Shown one piece after another: positions 9,416 to 18,611 of a stretch of DNA of 64,000 nucleotides. The notes beneath the pieces were generated by a model. That model worked only from the letters and a program-made list of their open reading frames with translations. It was not told where the DNA came from and ran no database searches. Positions within the stretch are counted from its first letter, which is position 1. Every line of letters begins with the position of its first letter. Both the position numbers and the translations under genes were made by a program. This DNA is from Comamonadaceae bacterium (GTDB taxonomy: Bacteria; Pseudomonadota; Gammaproteobacteria; Burkholderiales; Burkholderiaceae_C), in the NCBI GenBank assembly GCA_013297875.1, contig JAAFIW010000002.1, positions 62,001 to 126,000 of the forward strand. Direction: 5' to 3'.

Positions 9416-9460
9416 ATCTGAGCTGTTTTGTCGCCCGGGATGCAGATTCAACGCCCCAAG

Positions 9461-9538
9461 CCGTCATTCCCGCGCAGGCGGGAATCCAGCGCTCGCGCAG
9501 TAGCACTATCTGGATTCCCGCCTTCGCGGGAATGACGG
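9461..9538. repeat. GTCATTCCCGCG-type inverted repeat
   Basis: A palindromic intergenic element: the left arm begins CCGTCATTCCCGCGCAGG and the right arm ends CCTTCGCGGGAATGACGG, with GGGAATCCAG/CTGGATTCCC as inner arms around a 20-base loop. It resembles the dRS3-like or REP-type repeats seen in Neisseria and many other proteobacteria. It fills the gap between the mutase and waaC, ending ten bases before the waaC ATG. Confidence 0.8.
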
Positions 9539-9548
9539 CGTCGGTTTC

Positions 9549-10562
9549 ATGTCCCGCATCCTGATCGTCAAACTCTCTTCGCTCGGCGACGTGGTGCACG
9601 CCATGCCTGCCGTGCAAGACATCCTGGCTGCCGTGCCCGGCGCGCAGATCGACTGGGTGGTCGAGCGGGCGTTTGCCCCGCTGGTCGCGCGCTGCGAGGG
9701 CGTGAGGCGGGTGATTCCCTGTGAGCTGCGGCGCTGGAGCAAAGCCGTGCTGTCGCCCACCACCCGCCGTGCCTGGGCGGCTTTCAAGGCCGACCTGCAA
9801 GCCCAGCCCTACGACGTGGTGCTGGACCTGCAGGGCCTGACCAAGTCGGCCGCTGTGGCCCGCCTGGCGGCAGTGGCCCCTGGCGGGGTGCGTTATGCCA
9901 TGGCCAACCGCACCACAGGCTCCAGCTACGAAGCGCCCACCCGCTGGGTGGCCGACGTGGCCATCCGCATGCCCGCCCACACGCACGCGGTGCAGCGCGC
10001 GCGGCTGCTGTGTGCGGGGGCGTTGGGCTATGAGGTGCCCGATTTGATGCGTTTTGGCCTTCTCGCCCAGGTGAATACTGCTCAGGCAGCTATCGATTCA
10101 ATAGCAATTTCAAAGGGCTCAATAGCCTTCGTCCACGGCAGCTCGCGCGCCGACAAGTGCTGGCCCGACAGCCACTGGCTGGCTTTGGGTGCCCATCTGA
10201 TGGCCGCTGGCCATACCCTGGCCTTGCCCCACGGCACGGCGCACGAAGAGCAAACCGCTTGGCGGCTGGCACAAGCCCTGGGCCCGCAAGCCACCGTGTG
10301 GCCGCGCCTGGATCTGGGGGCCCTGACCGACCGCCTGGCCGCTTGCGCAGGTGTGATTGGTGTGGACAGTGGCCTCAGCCACATTGCCGTGGCGCTGAAC
10401 CTGCCGCATGTGCAGATCTACAACTTCCCCACAGCCTGGCGCACCGGGCCGCTGGGGCAAGCGCATCAGTGCAGTGTGTTTGAGCAGCCGGAGCCTTCGG
10501 TTGACGTGGTGTGGCGGGCGTGGGAGCAGGTCGCTTTGCAACCAGGTTCTGCACGGCGATGA
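9549..10562 (+). CDS. waaC: Lipopolysaccharide heptosyltransferase I
   Basis: Transfers the first L-glycero-D-manno-heptose onto the Kdo residues of the LPS inner core at the cytoplasmic face of the inner membrane. GT-B family 9 features are ILIVKLSSLGDVVHAMPA at the N-terminus, FVHGSSRADKCWP at the start of the C-terminal domain, and the ADP-heptose site GVIGVDSGLSHIAVAL. Length is 337 residues. Between the two domains lies [12 protein letters not shown] (about residues 175-186), which is the in-frame translation of a dispersed repeat at 10051-10106. It falls in the interdomain linker, where an insertion should be tolerated. The stop overlaps the waaA start (ATGA), so the pair is coupled. 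Confidence 0.95.
   Translation: MSRILIVKLSSLGDVVHAMPAVQDILAAVPGAQIDWVVERAFAPLVARCEGVRRVIPCELRRWSKAVLSPTTRRAWAAFKADLQAQPYDVVLDLQGLTKSAAVARLAAVAPGGVRYAMANRTTGSSYEAPTRWVADVAIRMPAHTHAVQRARLLCAGALGYEVPDLMRFGLLAQVNTAQAAIDSIAISKGSIAFVHGSSRADKCWPDSHWLALGAHLMAAGHTLALPHGTAHEEQTAWRLAQALGPQATVWPRLDLGALTDRLAACAGVIGVDSGLSHIAVALNLPHVQIYNFPTAWRTGPLGQAHQCSVFEQPEPSVDVVWRAWEQVALQPGSARR
10051..10106 (+). repeat. Dispersed repeat copy inside waaC
   Basis: Forward copy (TTTTGGCC box, GTGAATACTG, CTCAGGCAGCTAT, TTCAATAGCA) read in frame as part of heptosyltransferase I, giving the peptide [12 protein letters not shown] between the two GT-B domains. Confidence 0.85.
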
Positions 10563-11965
10563 TTCGTCATCTCTATTCCTTGGCCCTATGGCTGGCCCAG
10601 CCTTGGTACCGACGCAAACTCGCCCGCCGGGCTGTCGAGGAGCCAGGTTATGCACAGGCGGTGCCGGAGCGCTTTGGGCACTATGAACTTGGGCTTCACT
10701 CCCTCCTCTCTCGGGGGAGGGCAGGGGTGGGGGCAGGCGCGAGCACCCCGACAAACGCAGAACCCGACCCAGAACCCAACCCAGCCCCCTTTCTCTGGAT
10801 CCACGCCGTCTCCCTAGGCGAAACCCGCGCCGCCGCCGTGCTGATCTCGGCCTTGCGTCAGCAACTCCCCAGCATGCGCCTGCTGCTCACCCACGGCACC
10901 GCCACCGGCCGCGCAGAAGGCGCCACCTTGCTGCAACCCGGCGACCAGCAAGCCTGGCTGCCGTGGGACACGCCGGGCGCAGTCAACCGCTTTCTGGCGC
11001 ACTTCAAGCCCCGCATCGGCGTGTTGATGGAAACCGAGGTCTGGCCCAACCTGGTTCACGCCTGCCGCCAGCGCGGCATGCCGCTGGTGCTGGCCAACGC
11101 CCGCCTGAGCGACAAATCGCTGCACCAAGCCCAGCGCCTGGCCTGGCTGGCCCGCCCGGCCTACCGCGCCCTCACAGCGGTGTGGGCGCAAACCGAGGCT
11201 GACGCGCAGCGCCTGCGCCAGCTGGGCGCACCCGTGCAAGGCGTATTTGGCAACCTGAAATTCGACGCCACGCCCAACCCCGCGCAGCTCGCACAAGGCC
11301 GCGCCTGGCGCGCGCAACGCAAGCAAACGGGCCAGCCGCCCGTAGTCATGCTGGCCAGCTCGCGCGAAGGCGAAGAAGCCATGTTGTTGGCACTTTTAAA
11401 GCCAAATAGGCCTACAGCCCATGTAAATACTGCTCAAGCAGCTATTGATTCAATAGCAACTCACTCACCGCCCGTGCAATGGCTCATCGTGCCCCGTCAC
11501 CCCCAGCGCGTGCCCGAAGTCGCCGCGTTGATCGAAGTGCACGGATTTGCCATCTCCCGCCGCAGCCAGTGGCCCGATTCCGGCCCACCAGATACCCCCA
11601 GCATCTGGTTAGGCGACACGCTGGGTGAAATGCCGCTGTACTACGCCCTGTCCCACGCCGCCCTGCTGGGTGGCAGCTTTGCACCCCTGGGCGGGCAAAA
11701 CCTCATCGAAGCCGCTGCCTGCGGTTGCCCGGTGGTCATGGGGCCGCACACGTTTAACTTTGAAGAAGCCGCGCAGCTCGCTGAACAAGCCGGTGCCGCG
11801 CAGCGGGTCATTGATATGGCCCAGGGCGTAGCGGCGGCGCTGGCGCTTGTCGCAGAATCACCAACGCAATTCGCCCAGGCCGCGCCGCCATTTATCAACG
11901 CAAACCGGGGCGCGGCCAGCCGCACGGTGGCGGCCTTGCTGGCCCTCATCAATCCGCAGGTGTGA
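10559..11965 (+). CDS. waaA: 3-deoxy-D-manno-octulosonic acid transferase
   Basis: Kdo transferase that adds Kdo to lipid IV-A in LPS synthesis at the inner membrane. It begins with a membrane-anchoring helix (LYSLALWLAQPWYRRKLARR). The acceptor-side motif WIHAVSLGETRAA and the C-terminal sugar-nucleotide region GGSFAPLGGQNLIEAAACG are present. Start is ATG 10559, overlapping the waaC stop by four bases. At 468 residues it is about 40 longer than usual. Two insertions explain this: a low-complexity stretch at about residues 47-80 from a GC-rich palindrome (10697-10740), and [13 protein letters not shown] at about 288-300 from the dispersed repeat. Both keep the frame. Confidence 0.95.
   Translation: MIRHLYSLALWLAQPWYRRKLARRAVEEPGYAQAVPERFGHYELGLHSLLSRGRAGVGAGASTPTNAEPDPEPNPAPFLWIHAVSLGETRAAAVLISALRQQLPSMRLLLTHGTATGRAEGATLLQPGDQQAWLPWDTPGAVNRFLAHFKPRIGVLMETEVWPNLVHACRQRGMPLVLANARLSDKSLHQAQRLAWLARPAYRALTAVWAQTEADAQRLRQLGAPVQGVFGNLKFDATPNPAQLAQGRAWRAQRKQTGQPPVVMLASSREGEEAMLLALLKPNRPTAHVNTAQAAIDSIATHSPPVQWLIVPRHPQRVPEVAALIEVHGFAISRRSQWPDSGPPDTPSIWLGDTLGEMPLYYALSHAALLGGSFAPLGGQNLIEAAACGCPVVMGPHTFNFEEAAQLAEQAGAAQRVIDMAQGVAAALALVAESPTQFAQAAPPFINANRGAASRTVAALLALINPQV
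10697..10740. repeat. GC-rich palindrome inside waaA
   Basis: An imperfect inverted repeat, ACTCCCTCCTCTC then GGGGGAGGGCAGGGGTG, sits in frame near the waaA start and encodes SLLSRGRAGVGAGAS. It resembles the CCCTCTCC...GGAGAGGG intergenic repeats common in GC-rich proteobacteria, here caught inside a gene. Confidence 0.55.
11394..11458 (+). repeat. Dispersed repeat copy inside waaA
   Basis: One of the most complete copies: TTTTAAAGCCAAATAGGCC, then CAGCCCATGTAAATACTG, CTCAAGCAGCTATTG and ATTCAATAGCA. It is translated in the frame that avoids its TAA, giving [13 protein letters not shown] in the Kdo transferase. Confidence 0.9.
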
Positions 11966-11972
11966 CGATCAT

Positions 11973-12205
11973 CCTAGAAACAGCAGTTGACCGCTTATCC
12001 CGGTGACTCTTACCAATGAAATCAAACACTTGTAGCGTTGAGCGACCTCACCAACTGGGTGAGAACGCTACGCACCCAATTGAGCCGCCCTGGCGTGCGC
12101 TAGCGGCGTTGCTCCTCCTAGCAGGCAAGAGCCTGCGTCGTCGTCACGCCTTGCCAGCCCACGCCATGACGACCCACTTGGGCGCGTCCAACTGCTGTTT
12201 CTAGG
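11973..12205. mobile_element. MITE-like element with 17-bp terminal inverted repeats
   Basis: A 233-bp non-coding element with exact inverted ends: CCTAGAAACAGCAGTTG at 11973-11989 and its reverse complement at 12189-12205. Both ends are flanked by the direct repeat ATCAT (11968-11972 and 12206-12210), which fits a 5-bp target-site duplication. The interior has further palindromic stretches (GTAGCGTT...AACGCTAC and others) and no credible gene. This is the architecture of a miniature inverted-repeat transposable element mobilised in trans. It sits exactly between the waaA stop and the vapC stop, and the vapC TGA lies within the right-hand ATCAT copy. Confidence 0.8.
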
Positions 12206-12206
12206 A

Positions 12207-12617
12207 TCATTCCCAGGGGTTGAACAACTGCACGCCGCAGGGCTCGAAATCGGCGGTGTTGCGGGTCACCACCGTCATGCTGTGTACCAGGGCGGTGGCG
12301 GCAATCAAGGCGTCGCGTTCGGATTTTGGGTCTGGCACATGGAGTCTGGCACAACGCTGGGCCACCACGCTGTCCACCGCCAGCACGCGGCCTGCAAAAC
12401 GAGGCATGACGTCGCCAGCCAGCCAGGCCCTCAGGAGCTTGCCCTGGTTGGGGTCGGCCCGCTCCATTCGCAAAACACCGCGCTCAAGTTCCAAAACGGT
12501 GATGGCCGACAAATAGAACTGCGATACAGCGACAGAGGCCGCCCAGGCCAGCACTTTGGGATTGGCCTTGTGTGGCCGTCGCAGCTCTGAAAGAACGTTG
12601 GTGTCAAGAACGTACAT
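12207..12617 (-). CDS. VapC/FitB-type PIN-domain toxin
   Basis: Probable ribonuclease toxin of a type II toxin-antitoxin pair. The N-terminus MYVLDTNVLSELRR carries the first PIN acidic residue (Asp5). A central LSAITVLELERGV supplies the conserved Glu, and the third and fourth acidic positions fall in SERDALIAATAL and TRNTADFE. Length is 136 residues, typical of FitB-like VapC toxins. It starts 12 bases after the antitoxin stop, in the usual antitoxin-first order. All PIN catalytic positions appear intact, so the toxin is probably active. The stop codon lies inside the presumed target-site duplication of the neighbouring MITE. Confidence 0.9.
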   Translation of the reverse strand: MYVLDTNVLSELRRPHKANPKVLAWAASVAVSQFYLSAITVLELERGVLRMERADPNQGKLLRAWLAGDVMPRFAGRVLAVDSVVAQRCARLHVPDPKSERDALIAATALVHSMTVVTRNTADFEPCGVQLFNPWE

Positions 12618-12629
12618 ACCTTCACACCG

Positions 12630-12881
12630 TCAGCTCAGGTCGGCGGGCCGCGGGAAAATTTCGACCCGCGGTGGATCAAAGTCGATGTCCGCGCCATCGG
12701 GGCAAGCCAGCGCGTCGGCCAAGCTGAGACTGCTTCCAGCGAGTTTTCGGTAGTCATCAATGTTCAGCAGCACATGGGCCGGGCGGCCCCGGTCGGTAAT
12801 GAAGACCGGCCCATTCAAAGCCGCTTTTTTAGCACCGCTGGTGTCCTGGTTGAACGCCCGGCTGGACAGGGTGGTGGTCAT
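12630..12881 (-). CDS. Phd/YefM-type antitoxin
   Basis: An 83-residue antitoxin upstream of the PIN toxin. The N-terminal Phd/YefM DNA-binding fold is seen as SSRAFNQDTSGAKKAALNGPVFITDRGRPAHVLLNIDDYRKL, a very typical sequence for this family. The C-terminal tail (FDPPRVEIFPRPADLS), which should wrap the toxin, is proline-rich. The complex is expected to autoregulate from its own promoter in the gap at 12882-12960. The gene lies on the minus strand, separated from tolC by a dispersed repeat. Confidence 0.9.
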   Translation of the reverse strand: MTTTLSSRAFNQDTSGAKKAALNGPVFITDRGRPAHVLLNIDDYRKLAGSSLSLADALACPDGADIDFDPPRVEIFPRPADLS

Positions 12882-12961
12882 GTTGGCGCTCCTTCGGGTG
12901 GAATGTAGAAATGTTACTACATCAACTGCCCAAGGTGTGCATCGCCGTTTGGGTGCACGAC

Positions 12962-13026
12962 CTTTTTAAGGTAATTCCTACTCTATCCCACGTATCGTCT
13001 GCTCAAGCAGCTATCGATTCAGTAGC
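12962..13026 (+). repeat. Dispersed repeat copy between antitoxin promoter and tolC end
   Basis: Forward copy with TTTTTAAGG, ATCCCACGTATCGTC, GCTCAAGCAGCTATCG and ATTCAGTAGCA. It ends 13 bases before the tolC-like gene stop. Confidence 0.8.
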
Positions 13027-13039
13027 AAACAAAAGCGAG

Positions 13040-14353
13040 CTACCTCGCCACCAAGCTATTAATCGCCTTCAAATCGTCCGCCACCAGCGTCCCATTGGCT
13101 TGCCGCAGCCGCAGGTTGCCCAGTAGCACGTTGTAGCGGGCCTGGGCTAAATCGCGCTTGGTCTGGAACAGTTGGCTTTGGCTGTTCAGCACGTCGATGT
13201 TGATGCGCACACCCACCTGGTAGCCCAGTTTGTTGGCGTCCAATGCCAGTTGGCTGGACTGCTCGGAGGCTTCCAGGGCTTTGACCTGGCCGTTGCCGGA
13301 GAACACGCCGAAAAAGGCGGTGCGGGTGGCTTGGGCGACGGCCCGGCGGGCGACTTCCAGGTCGGCCAGGGCTTTTTCTTCCAACGACAGGGTTTCCTTG
13401 ATGCGGTTTTGCACTGCGTAGCCGGTGAACAGCGGCCAGTTCAGGTTTACGCCTACGCTGGCGCTGGTGTTGCGCGAGTAGCTGTTGGCCACCAGTGCGC
13501 TGGGGCTGCGCGACAGGCCCAGGCTGCCGACCGCATCGACCGTGGGCAACTCGCCGGCTTTGGCTTTGTCGGTCTCCAGCTTGGCCACTTCCAGGTTCAA
13601 GCGGGCCGATCGGATGGACGGCGCTGCGTCTTCGGCTTGTGCCAGCCAAGCATCAACTTCGGGGGGCTGCACGGGTGGCAAAACCACGGGCTGTACCAAG
13701 GGTTTGGGCTGCGTGTTGGTTTTGCCGATCAGGGTGTCCAGCGCCAGTTTTTTCACGCGCAGGTCATTGTCGGCGGCAATCTCTTGCGCCAGCACCAGGT
13801 CAAACCGGGCCTGGGCTTCGCGGGCGTCAGTGATGGTGGAGGTGCCCACTTCAAAGTTGCGCTTGGCAGATGCCAGTTGCTCAGCCACGGCAGTTTTCTG
13901 GGTTTGCACAAACACCAGGCTATCTTGTGCGCCCAGCACGTCGAAGTAGGCCTGACTGACGCGGATGACCAGGTCTTGCGCGGCGGCAGTCAGCTGCTGC
14001 GCGGCAAGTTCGGCCTGAAGTCTGCCTTGGCTTGCCGTGGCTTTGTTGGCCGGGCGATACAGGGGCTGCGAGCCGCTGACGCTGACGCTCTGGTTGTTGG
14101 TGGTGCGCCCGGTGCTGGGTGTACTGGTCTCGGTACGGCTGAAAGTCGCCCCAGCAGCGAGCGCCGCCGACGGCAGCAAGCCTGCCTTGGCCTGCTCGGC
14201 GCGAAACAGGTTCGCGTCGTATTGCGCTTTGGCTGACTGGTAGGTGGCGTCAAAACCGCGTGCCAGGTCATAAAGCTCCAGCAGGTTTTGCGCTTGGGCC
14301 GGGGCGGCAAAGGCCAGGGCGATGCAGGCAGGCAGGCAGAGGAGGCGGTTCAT
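13040..14353 (-). CDS. tolC: TolC family outer-membrane efflux protein
   Basis: Outer-membrane channel for tripartite efflux or type I secretion. The first 21 residues are a signal peptide ending PAQA before QNLLELYDLARGFDATYQSAKAQYDAN, the standard TolC opening. Two repeated helical/beta halves follow, with SVSVSGSQPLYRPANKATA and VGVNLNWPLFTGYAVQNRI as the membrane-strand regions. Length is 437 residues, normal for TolC without a long C-terminal tail. It is the last gene of the minus-strand run TetR, adaptor, RND pump, methyltransferase, rhodanese, TolC, so it may be the outer-membrane partner of that pump. It could also serve other transporters. Confidence 0.92.
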   Translation of the reverse strand: MNRLLCLPACIALAFAAPAQAQNLLELYDLARGFDATYQSAKAQYDANLFRAEQAKAGLLPSAALAAGATFSRTETSTPSTGRTTNNQSVSVSGSQPLYRPANKATASQGRLQAELAAQQLTAAAQDLVIRVSQAYFDVLGAQDSLVFVQTQKTAVAEQLASAKRNFEVGTSTITDAREAQARFDLVLAQEIAADNDLRVKKLALDTLIGKTNTQPKPLVQPVVLPPVQPPEVDAWLAQAEDAAPSIRSARLNLEVAKLETDKAKAGELPTVDAVGSLGLSRSPSALVANSYSRNTSASVGVNLNWPLFTGYAVQNRIKETLSLEEKALADLEVARRAVAQATRTAFFGVFSGNGQVKALEASEQSSQLALDANKLGYQVGVRINIDVLNSQSQLFQTKRDLAQARYNVLLGNLRLRQANGTLVADDLKAINSLVAR

Positions 14354-14396
14354 GGTGATCCTGGTGAAAGTGCAGACAAATGAAACGTATTAGTAC

Positions 14397-14732
14397 TTAG
14401 TACCGGGGCACGCTGGCGTCCACTTCTTGCGACCAGGCATGGATGCCGCCCGCAATGTTGACCACCTGCTCAAAGCCGTTGTGAGCCAGAAAGTGGGCCA
14501 CTTGCAAGCTGCGAACACCCCCATGGCACAGGCAGGCCACGGGTTGATCGATCGTCAGTTCGGTCAGCCGGTTCGGTAGTTCGCGCATCGGGATGGCCAG
14601 CACCGTCACACCCTCAGGCCGGATGCTGGCGGTCTGTAGCTCCCAGGGCTCGCGCACATCCAGCACCACCGGCGCTGAGGGAAGCGACGCCACCCAGGCA
14701 GCGAAGTCGGCGGGACGAACTTGGGTGATCAT
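14397..14732 (-). CDS. Rhodanese-like domain protein
   Basis: Single-domain sulfurtransferase of 111 residues. VVLDVREPWE is the conserved first half. The active-site loop is CHGGVRS, with the cysteine at about residue 69, and HFLAHNGFEQVVNIAGGIHAWSQ is the typical end. The active-site Cys is present, so persulfide transfer is plausible, but the physiological acceptor is unknown. It starts two bases after the isoaspartate methyltransferase stop. The methyltransferase-rhodanese-tolC order is familiar from Burkholderiales genomes. Confidence 0.9.
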   Translation of the reverse strand: MITQVRPADFAAWVASLPSAPVVLDVREPWELQTASIRPEGVTVLAIPMRELPNRLTELTIDQPVACLCHGGVRSLQVAHFLAHNGFEQVVNIAGGIHAWSQEVDASVPRY

Positions 14733-14734
14733 TT

Positions 14735-15409
14735 TTAAAAAGTGAAACGTGAGGCTTCAGGAAAGTGCAGCAAGCGTGCGGCCAGCGTGTCCCAGGGTTG
14801 CACCGAGGTGTTGCCGCTGGCGCTGTGGCTGACGAAGGTGGCGCGCATCATGGGTTCGTCGCCCACGATGGCGGCCAGGCGGCCACCGGGTTTGAGCAAG
14901 GCCAAGAGCGCGGGTGGCACCTGCGCCACCGAGCCGCTGAGCAAGATCACGTCAAACGGGCCACCCGCAATCTTGTCTTTGGCACCGTCGGCATGGCGCA
15001 CTTCCACATTGCTGATGCCAGCGCGCTGCAAATTGGCGCGGGCCAGTCGCGCCAGCTCGGCATCAATTTCCAGCGTGACCACGTGCGCGGCACTGTGCGC
15101 CAGCAAAGCGGCCATGTAACCGGAGCCTGTGCCAATTTCCAGCACACGCTCATTTTTTTGAATCTTCAGGTCTTGTAGCAGGCGCGCTTCCACCTTGGGT
15201 GCCAGCATGCATTTGCCCTGCGCCACAGCGCGTTCGCCGCCATCGGCCAACGGAATTTCCATGTCTACAAAGGCCAGGCCCTGGTGCGCCACGGGCACAA
15301 AGTCTTCGCGCTTGACCACGGTGAGCAGGTGCAGGACAGCAGCGTCCAGCACCTCCCAGGTGCGGATTTGCTGTTCGATCATGTTGAAGCGGGCTTGGGC
15401 GATGTTCAT
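14735..15409 (-). CDS. Protein-L-isoaspartate O-methyltransferase-like protein
   Basis: SAM-dependent methyltransferase of 224 residues related to Pcm. It begins [21 protein letters not shown] and has the SAM-binding motif RVLEIGTGSGYMAALLA, the acidic LEIDAELA and the post-motif FDVILLSGSV. It differs from the second Pcm in this window (26108-26980), which lies in the surE operon, and belongs to the variant linked with tolC. Whether it repairs isoaspartate is not certain. Its start codon overlaps the RND pump stop by three bases (15407-15408 shared), indicating coupled translation. Confidence 0.88.
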   Translation of the reverse strand: MNIAQARFNMIEQQIRTWEVLDAAVLHLLTVVKREDFVPVAHQGLAFVDMEIPLADGGERAVAQGKCMLAPKVEARLLQDLKIQKNERVLEIGTGSGYMAALLAHSAAHVVTLEIDAELARLARANLQRAGISNVEVRHADGAKDKIAGGPFDVILLSGSVAQVPPALLALLKPGGRLAAIVGDEPMMRATFVSHSASGNTSVQPWDTLAARLLHFPEASRFTF

Positions 15410-18400
15410 GGCGTGTTCGCTACAGGTGTGTTGACAGAAGGGTTGGAAATTTTAGGAGGGGTATGTGAGCCGCGTGTGAGGCGCTTGAACCATTCGGCCA
15501 GGTCGTCCATGTAGCAGTACACCACGGGCACCACCACCAGGGTGAGCAGCGACGAGGTGATGACCCCGCCAATCACCGCCTGGCCCATGGGCGCGCGCTG
15601 CTCCGAGCCTTCGGTCAGCGCAAAGGCCAGCGGCACCATGCCGAAAATCATCGCCAGTGTGGTCATCAAGATGGGTCTCAGGCGCACCTTGGCGGCCAGA
15701 AGCAAGGCTTCGGCGCGTTCCAAGCCATCCTCGCGTGCTCGAATCGCAAAGTCCACCAACAAAATCGCGTTCTTGGTCACCAGGCCCATCAGCATCACCA
15801 CCCCAATGACAGAGAACATCGAGATGGTGGAGCGGAACATCATCAAGGCCAGCACCACGCCAATCAAGGTCAGCGGCAGGGCCGTCATCAAGGCCAGCGG
15901 CTGCAGAAAGCTCTTGAACTGGCTGGCCAGAATCATGTAAATAAACACAATGGCCAGCACCAGTGCCGAGATGGCGTAGCCAAACGACTCCTGCATGTTT
16001 TTGGTGGAGCCGCCAAACTGGTAGCGGTAGCCCGGTGGAAAGCTGATGCCGTCCAGCACCTTACGGATGTCGCCCGACACTTCGCCCGCTGCGCGGTCAA
16101 ACACATTGGCGTTGATGGCCACTTCGCGCGTTAAGTCACGCCGGTTGATCTGGTTGGGGCCCACGCCATCACTGATGGTGGCCACCTGGTTCAGGCGCAC
16201 GATGCGCGGGCTGCCGTCGGCGTTTTGCCCCACCATAAAGGGCAGGCGCTCCAGGTCTTGTGGGGCATTGCGCGCGTCGGGTGCCAGGCGCACGTTCACG
16301 TCGTAGGTCTGATCGTCGGGTGCGCGCCAGTTGCCCACGGTTTGCCCGGCTACCAGGGTGCGCAGCGGGTTGGCAATCTGCGCCACGGTCAGTCCCAGGT
16401 CGCTGGCGGCCTCGCGCTTGATGTTCACATCAATCACCGGCTTGTTGGGCTTGACGCTGGAGTCCAGATCCACCAAGCCGGGAATGGTGCGAACCCTGTC
16501 CAGCACCAGCCGCGTCAGGCGCTCCAACTCGCGCTGGTCAGGGCCTTGCAGCGAAAACTCCACCTGCTTGTTGCCGCCGACCGAATCGGTCAAGCCCACA
16601 TGGGTGATGGTGATGCCGGCCACCTGCAGCAAGCGCTCGCGCAGTGCGCTGGAGAGTTGATCCACATTGCGGCTGCGCTGCTTGCGGTCCACCAGGCGTA
16701 TGAAGATGGACGCATAAATCTTGCCCTGCGCATTGCCGGTGTTGATGGTGGCCAGCGTGTAGCGCACCTCGGGCATCTCGCGCACGATGGCTTCCACCTG
16801 CTTGGCCTTGGCCTCGGTGACCTCCAGCGACGAGCCCACCGGTGTGTAAAAGCTGATGTTGGTCTCTGAAAAATCAGCCTTGGGTACGAACTCGGTGCCC
16901 AGCAGCGGCACCATGAAAATGCTGCCCACAAAAATGGCCAGCGCAATGCCCAGTGTGGCCAACTTGTGTACCAGCGACCACCGCAAAATGCGCTGGTAAC
17001 CATTGCCCAACCGCTCGGTGGCATCGTCAAACCAGCCCGTCACGCGGCCAATGGTCTTGTCGTAGAAAGTCTTGCGCTCGCGGGGCTTGCCGTGCGTATC
17101 AATCGCGGGGTCGTGCCAGACGCTGGACAGCATCGGGTCGAGGGTGAAGCTGACAAACATCGAGATCAGCACCGCAGCCACGATGGTGATGCCGAACTCG
17201 TGAAAAAACTTGCCAATGATGCCGCCCATGAAGCCAATGGGCAGAAACACCGCCACGATGGACAAGGTGGTGGCCATCACTGCCAGACCAATTTCCTGCG
17301 TGCCGTCGAGTGCCGCTTGAAAGGGCGTTTTGCCCATCTGGATATGCCGCACGATGTTTTCGCGCACCACGATGGCGTCGTCAATCAGCAGACCCACACA
17401 CAAGCTCAAAGCCATCAAGGTGATGTTGTTGATGGTGAAGCCAAAGATGTTCATGAACAAAAACGTGCCGATGATGGAAATCGGCAGGGTCAAGCCGGTA
17501 ATGACGGTGGAGCGCCAGGAATTCAGGAACAAAAACACAATCAGCACCGTGAGCAGCGCGCCCTCAATCAAGGTGCGTTGCACGTTGGTCACCGCCACAC
17601 GGATGGGCCGCGACGCATCGCCAATCGGCTCCAGGCGAACGCCGGGTGGCAGCTCGGCTTCAAGGGCTGCAATGGTTTTGCGCAGGTTGTCCACCACCTC
17701 AATGGTGTTTTCGTCTTGCGCTTTTTGCACCGTGAGCACCAGCGTGCGCTCGCCGTTGTACAGCGCCAGGGTTTCCGCTTCCTGCGCACCATCGGAAATG
17801 CGGGCGACCTGGTTGAGGGTGATGGGCGCACTGCTGGCTGTTCCCATCGCTTTGCGCGCCACGATGATTCGCCCAAAGTCTTCGGGCCGCTGCATGCGGG
17901 CATCAATCTGCACCACCCGCTCTTGTTTGAGGGAGCGGATAGCGCCCACCGGCAAGTCCTGGTTCTCGTTGCGCACCGCGCTGGTCACCTGCTCGGCGGT
18001 AATGCCCAGCGACTCCATGGCCTGGGGATTCAGGTAGATATTGATCTCACGCTTGGTGGCACCCACCAGCGCCACTGAGCCCACGCCGCGCACGTTTTCA
18101 AGCCGCTTTTTCAGCGTTTGATCGGCCCAATTGGTCAGCTCCACGGCGCTCAGTGCCTTGCCTTTAGCAGGGTCGGGCAACACAGCCACCGACCAGATGG
18201 CGCGGCTGGCCGGGTCAAAGCGCAACACGCGCGGCTCCTTCACTTCGGTGCGCAGGCTTGGGCGAATGGCCGCTACTTTTTCGCGCACATCTTCGGCCGC
18301 CTTGCGCCCGTCAATCGACAGCTGAAAGCTGATGATGACCACAGCCTGGCCTTCGTAGCTGCGCGAGGTCAGCGAGTCGATGCCGGCAATCGAGTTGACG

Positions 18401-18609
18401 CCTTCTTCCAGCTTTTTGGTGACCTCGCTCTCGACGATTTCGGGCGATGCGCCGGGGTAATCAGCCGTGACCACCACCACCGGAAAGTCGATGTTGGGGA
18501 ACTGGTCAACCTTCAGCCGCTGATAGGAAAAAAGACCCAGCACCACCAGGGCCAGCATCATCATGGTGGCAAAGACCGGGTTTTGTAAGCTGACGCGGGT
18601 GAACCACAT
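15406..18609 (-). CDS. RND family efflux pump, inner-membrane subunit
   Basis: Proton-driven multidrug/solute exporter of 1067 residues, related to AcrB/MdtB/OqxB. The protein has the two-fold RND layout: a transmembrane helix at about 12-30, a large periplasmic loop, six helices from about 340 to 540, then the repeat. The proton-relay aspartate pair is in [13 protein letters not shown]. The first residues [17 protein letters not shown] are typical. It is translated with the adaptor gene directly upstream (two-base gap). The substrate range cannot be read from sequence. A TetR repressor heads the cluster and a TolC gene ends it, so a full tripartite pump is encoded. Confidence 0.93.
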   Translation of the reverse strand: MWFTRVSLQNPVFATMMMLALVVLGLFSYQRLKVDQFPNIDFPVVVVTADYPGASPEIVESEVTKKLEEGVNSIAGIDSLTSRSYEGQAVVIISFQLSIDGRKAAEDVREKVAAIRPSLRTEVKEPRVLRFDPASRAIWSVAVLPDPAKGKALSAVELTNWADQTLKKRLENVRGVGSVALVGATKREINIYLNPQAMESLGITAEQVTSAVRNENQDLPVGAIRSLKQERVVQIDARMQRPEDFGRIIVARKAMGTASSAPITLNQVARISDGAQEAETLALYNGERTLVLTVQKAQDENTIEVVDNLRKTIAALEAELPPGVRLEPIGDASRPIRVAVTNVQRTLIEGALLTVLIVFLFLNSWRSTVITGLTLPISIIGTFLFMNIFGFTINNITLMALSLCVGLLIDDAIVVRENIVRHIQMGKTPFQAALDGTQEIGLAVMATTLSIVAVFLPIGFMGGIIGKFFHEFGITIVAAVLISMFVSFTLDPMLSSVWHDPAIDTHGKPRERKTFYDKTIGRVTGWFDDATERLGNGYQRILRWSLVHKLATLGIALAIFVGSIFMVPLLGTEFVPKADFSETNISFYTPVGSSLEVTEAKAKQVEAIVREMPEVRYTLATINTGNAQGKIYASIFIRLVDRKQRSRNVDQLSSALRERLLQVAGITITHVGLTDSVGGNKQVEFSLQGPDQRELERLTRLVLDRVRTIPGLVDLDSSVKPNKPVIDVNIKREAASDLGLTVAQIANPLRTLVAGQTVGNWRAPDDQTYDVNVRLAPDARNAPQDLERLPFMVGQNADGSPRIVRLNQVATISDGVGPNQINRRDLTREVAINANVFDRAAGEVSGDIRKVLDGISFPPGYRYQFGGSTKNMQESFGYAISALVLAIVFIYMILASQFKSFLQPLALMTALPLTLIGVVLALMMFRSTISMFSVIGVVMLMGLVTKNAILLVDFAIRAREDGLERAEALLLAAKVRLRPILMTTLAMIFGMVPLAFALTEGSEQRAPMGQAVIGGVITSSLLTLVVVPVVYCYMDDLAEWFKRLTRGSHTPPKISNPSVNTPVANTP

Positions 18610-18611
18610 GC

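Noticed and set aside
12016-12204. 62-codon open frame inside the first MITE
   Set aside because: No Shine-Dalgarno, no recognisable domain, and it lies wholly within the inverted-repeat element.
17000-18078. Long antisense open frames over the RND pump and other GC-rich genes
   Set aside because: They are composition-driven shadows of strongly coding genes on the other strand, with implausible protein sequences rich in His, Gln and Arg.
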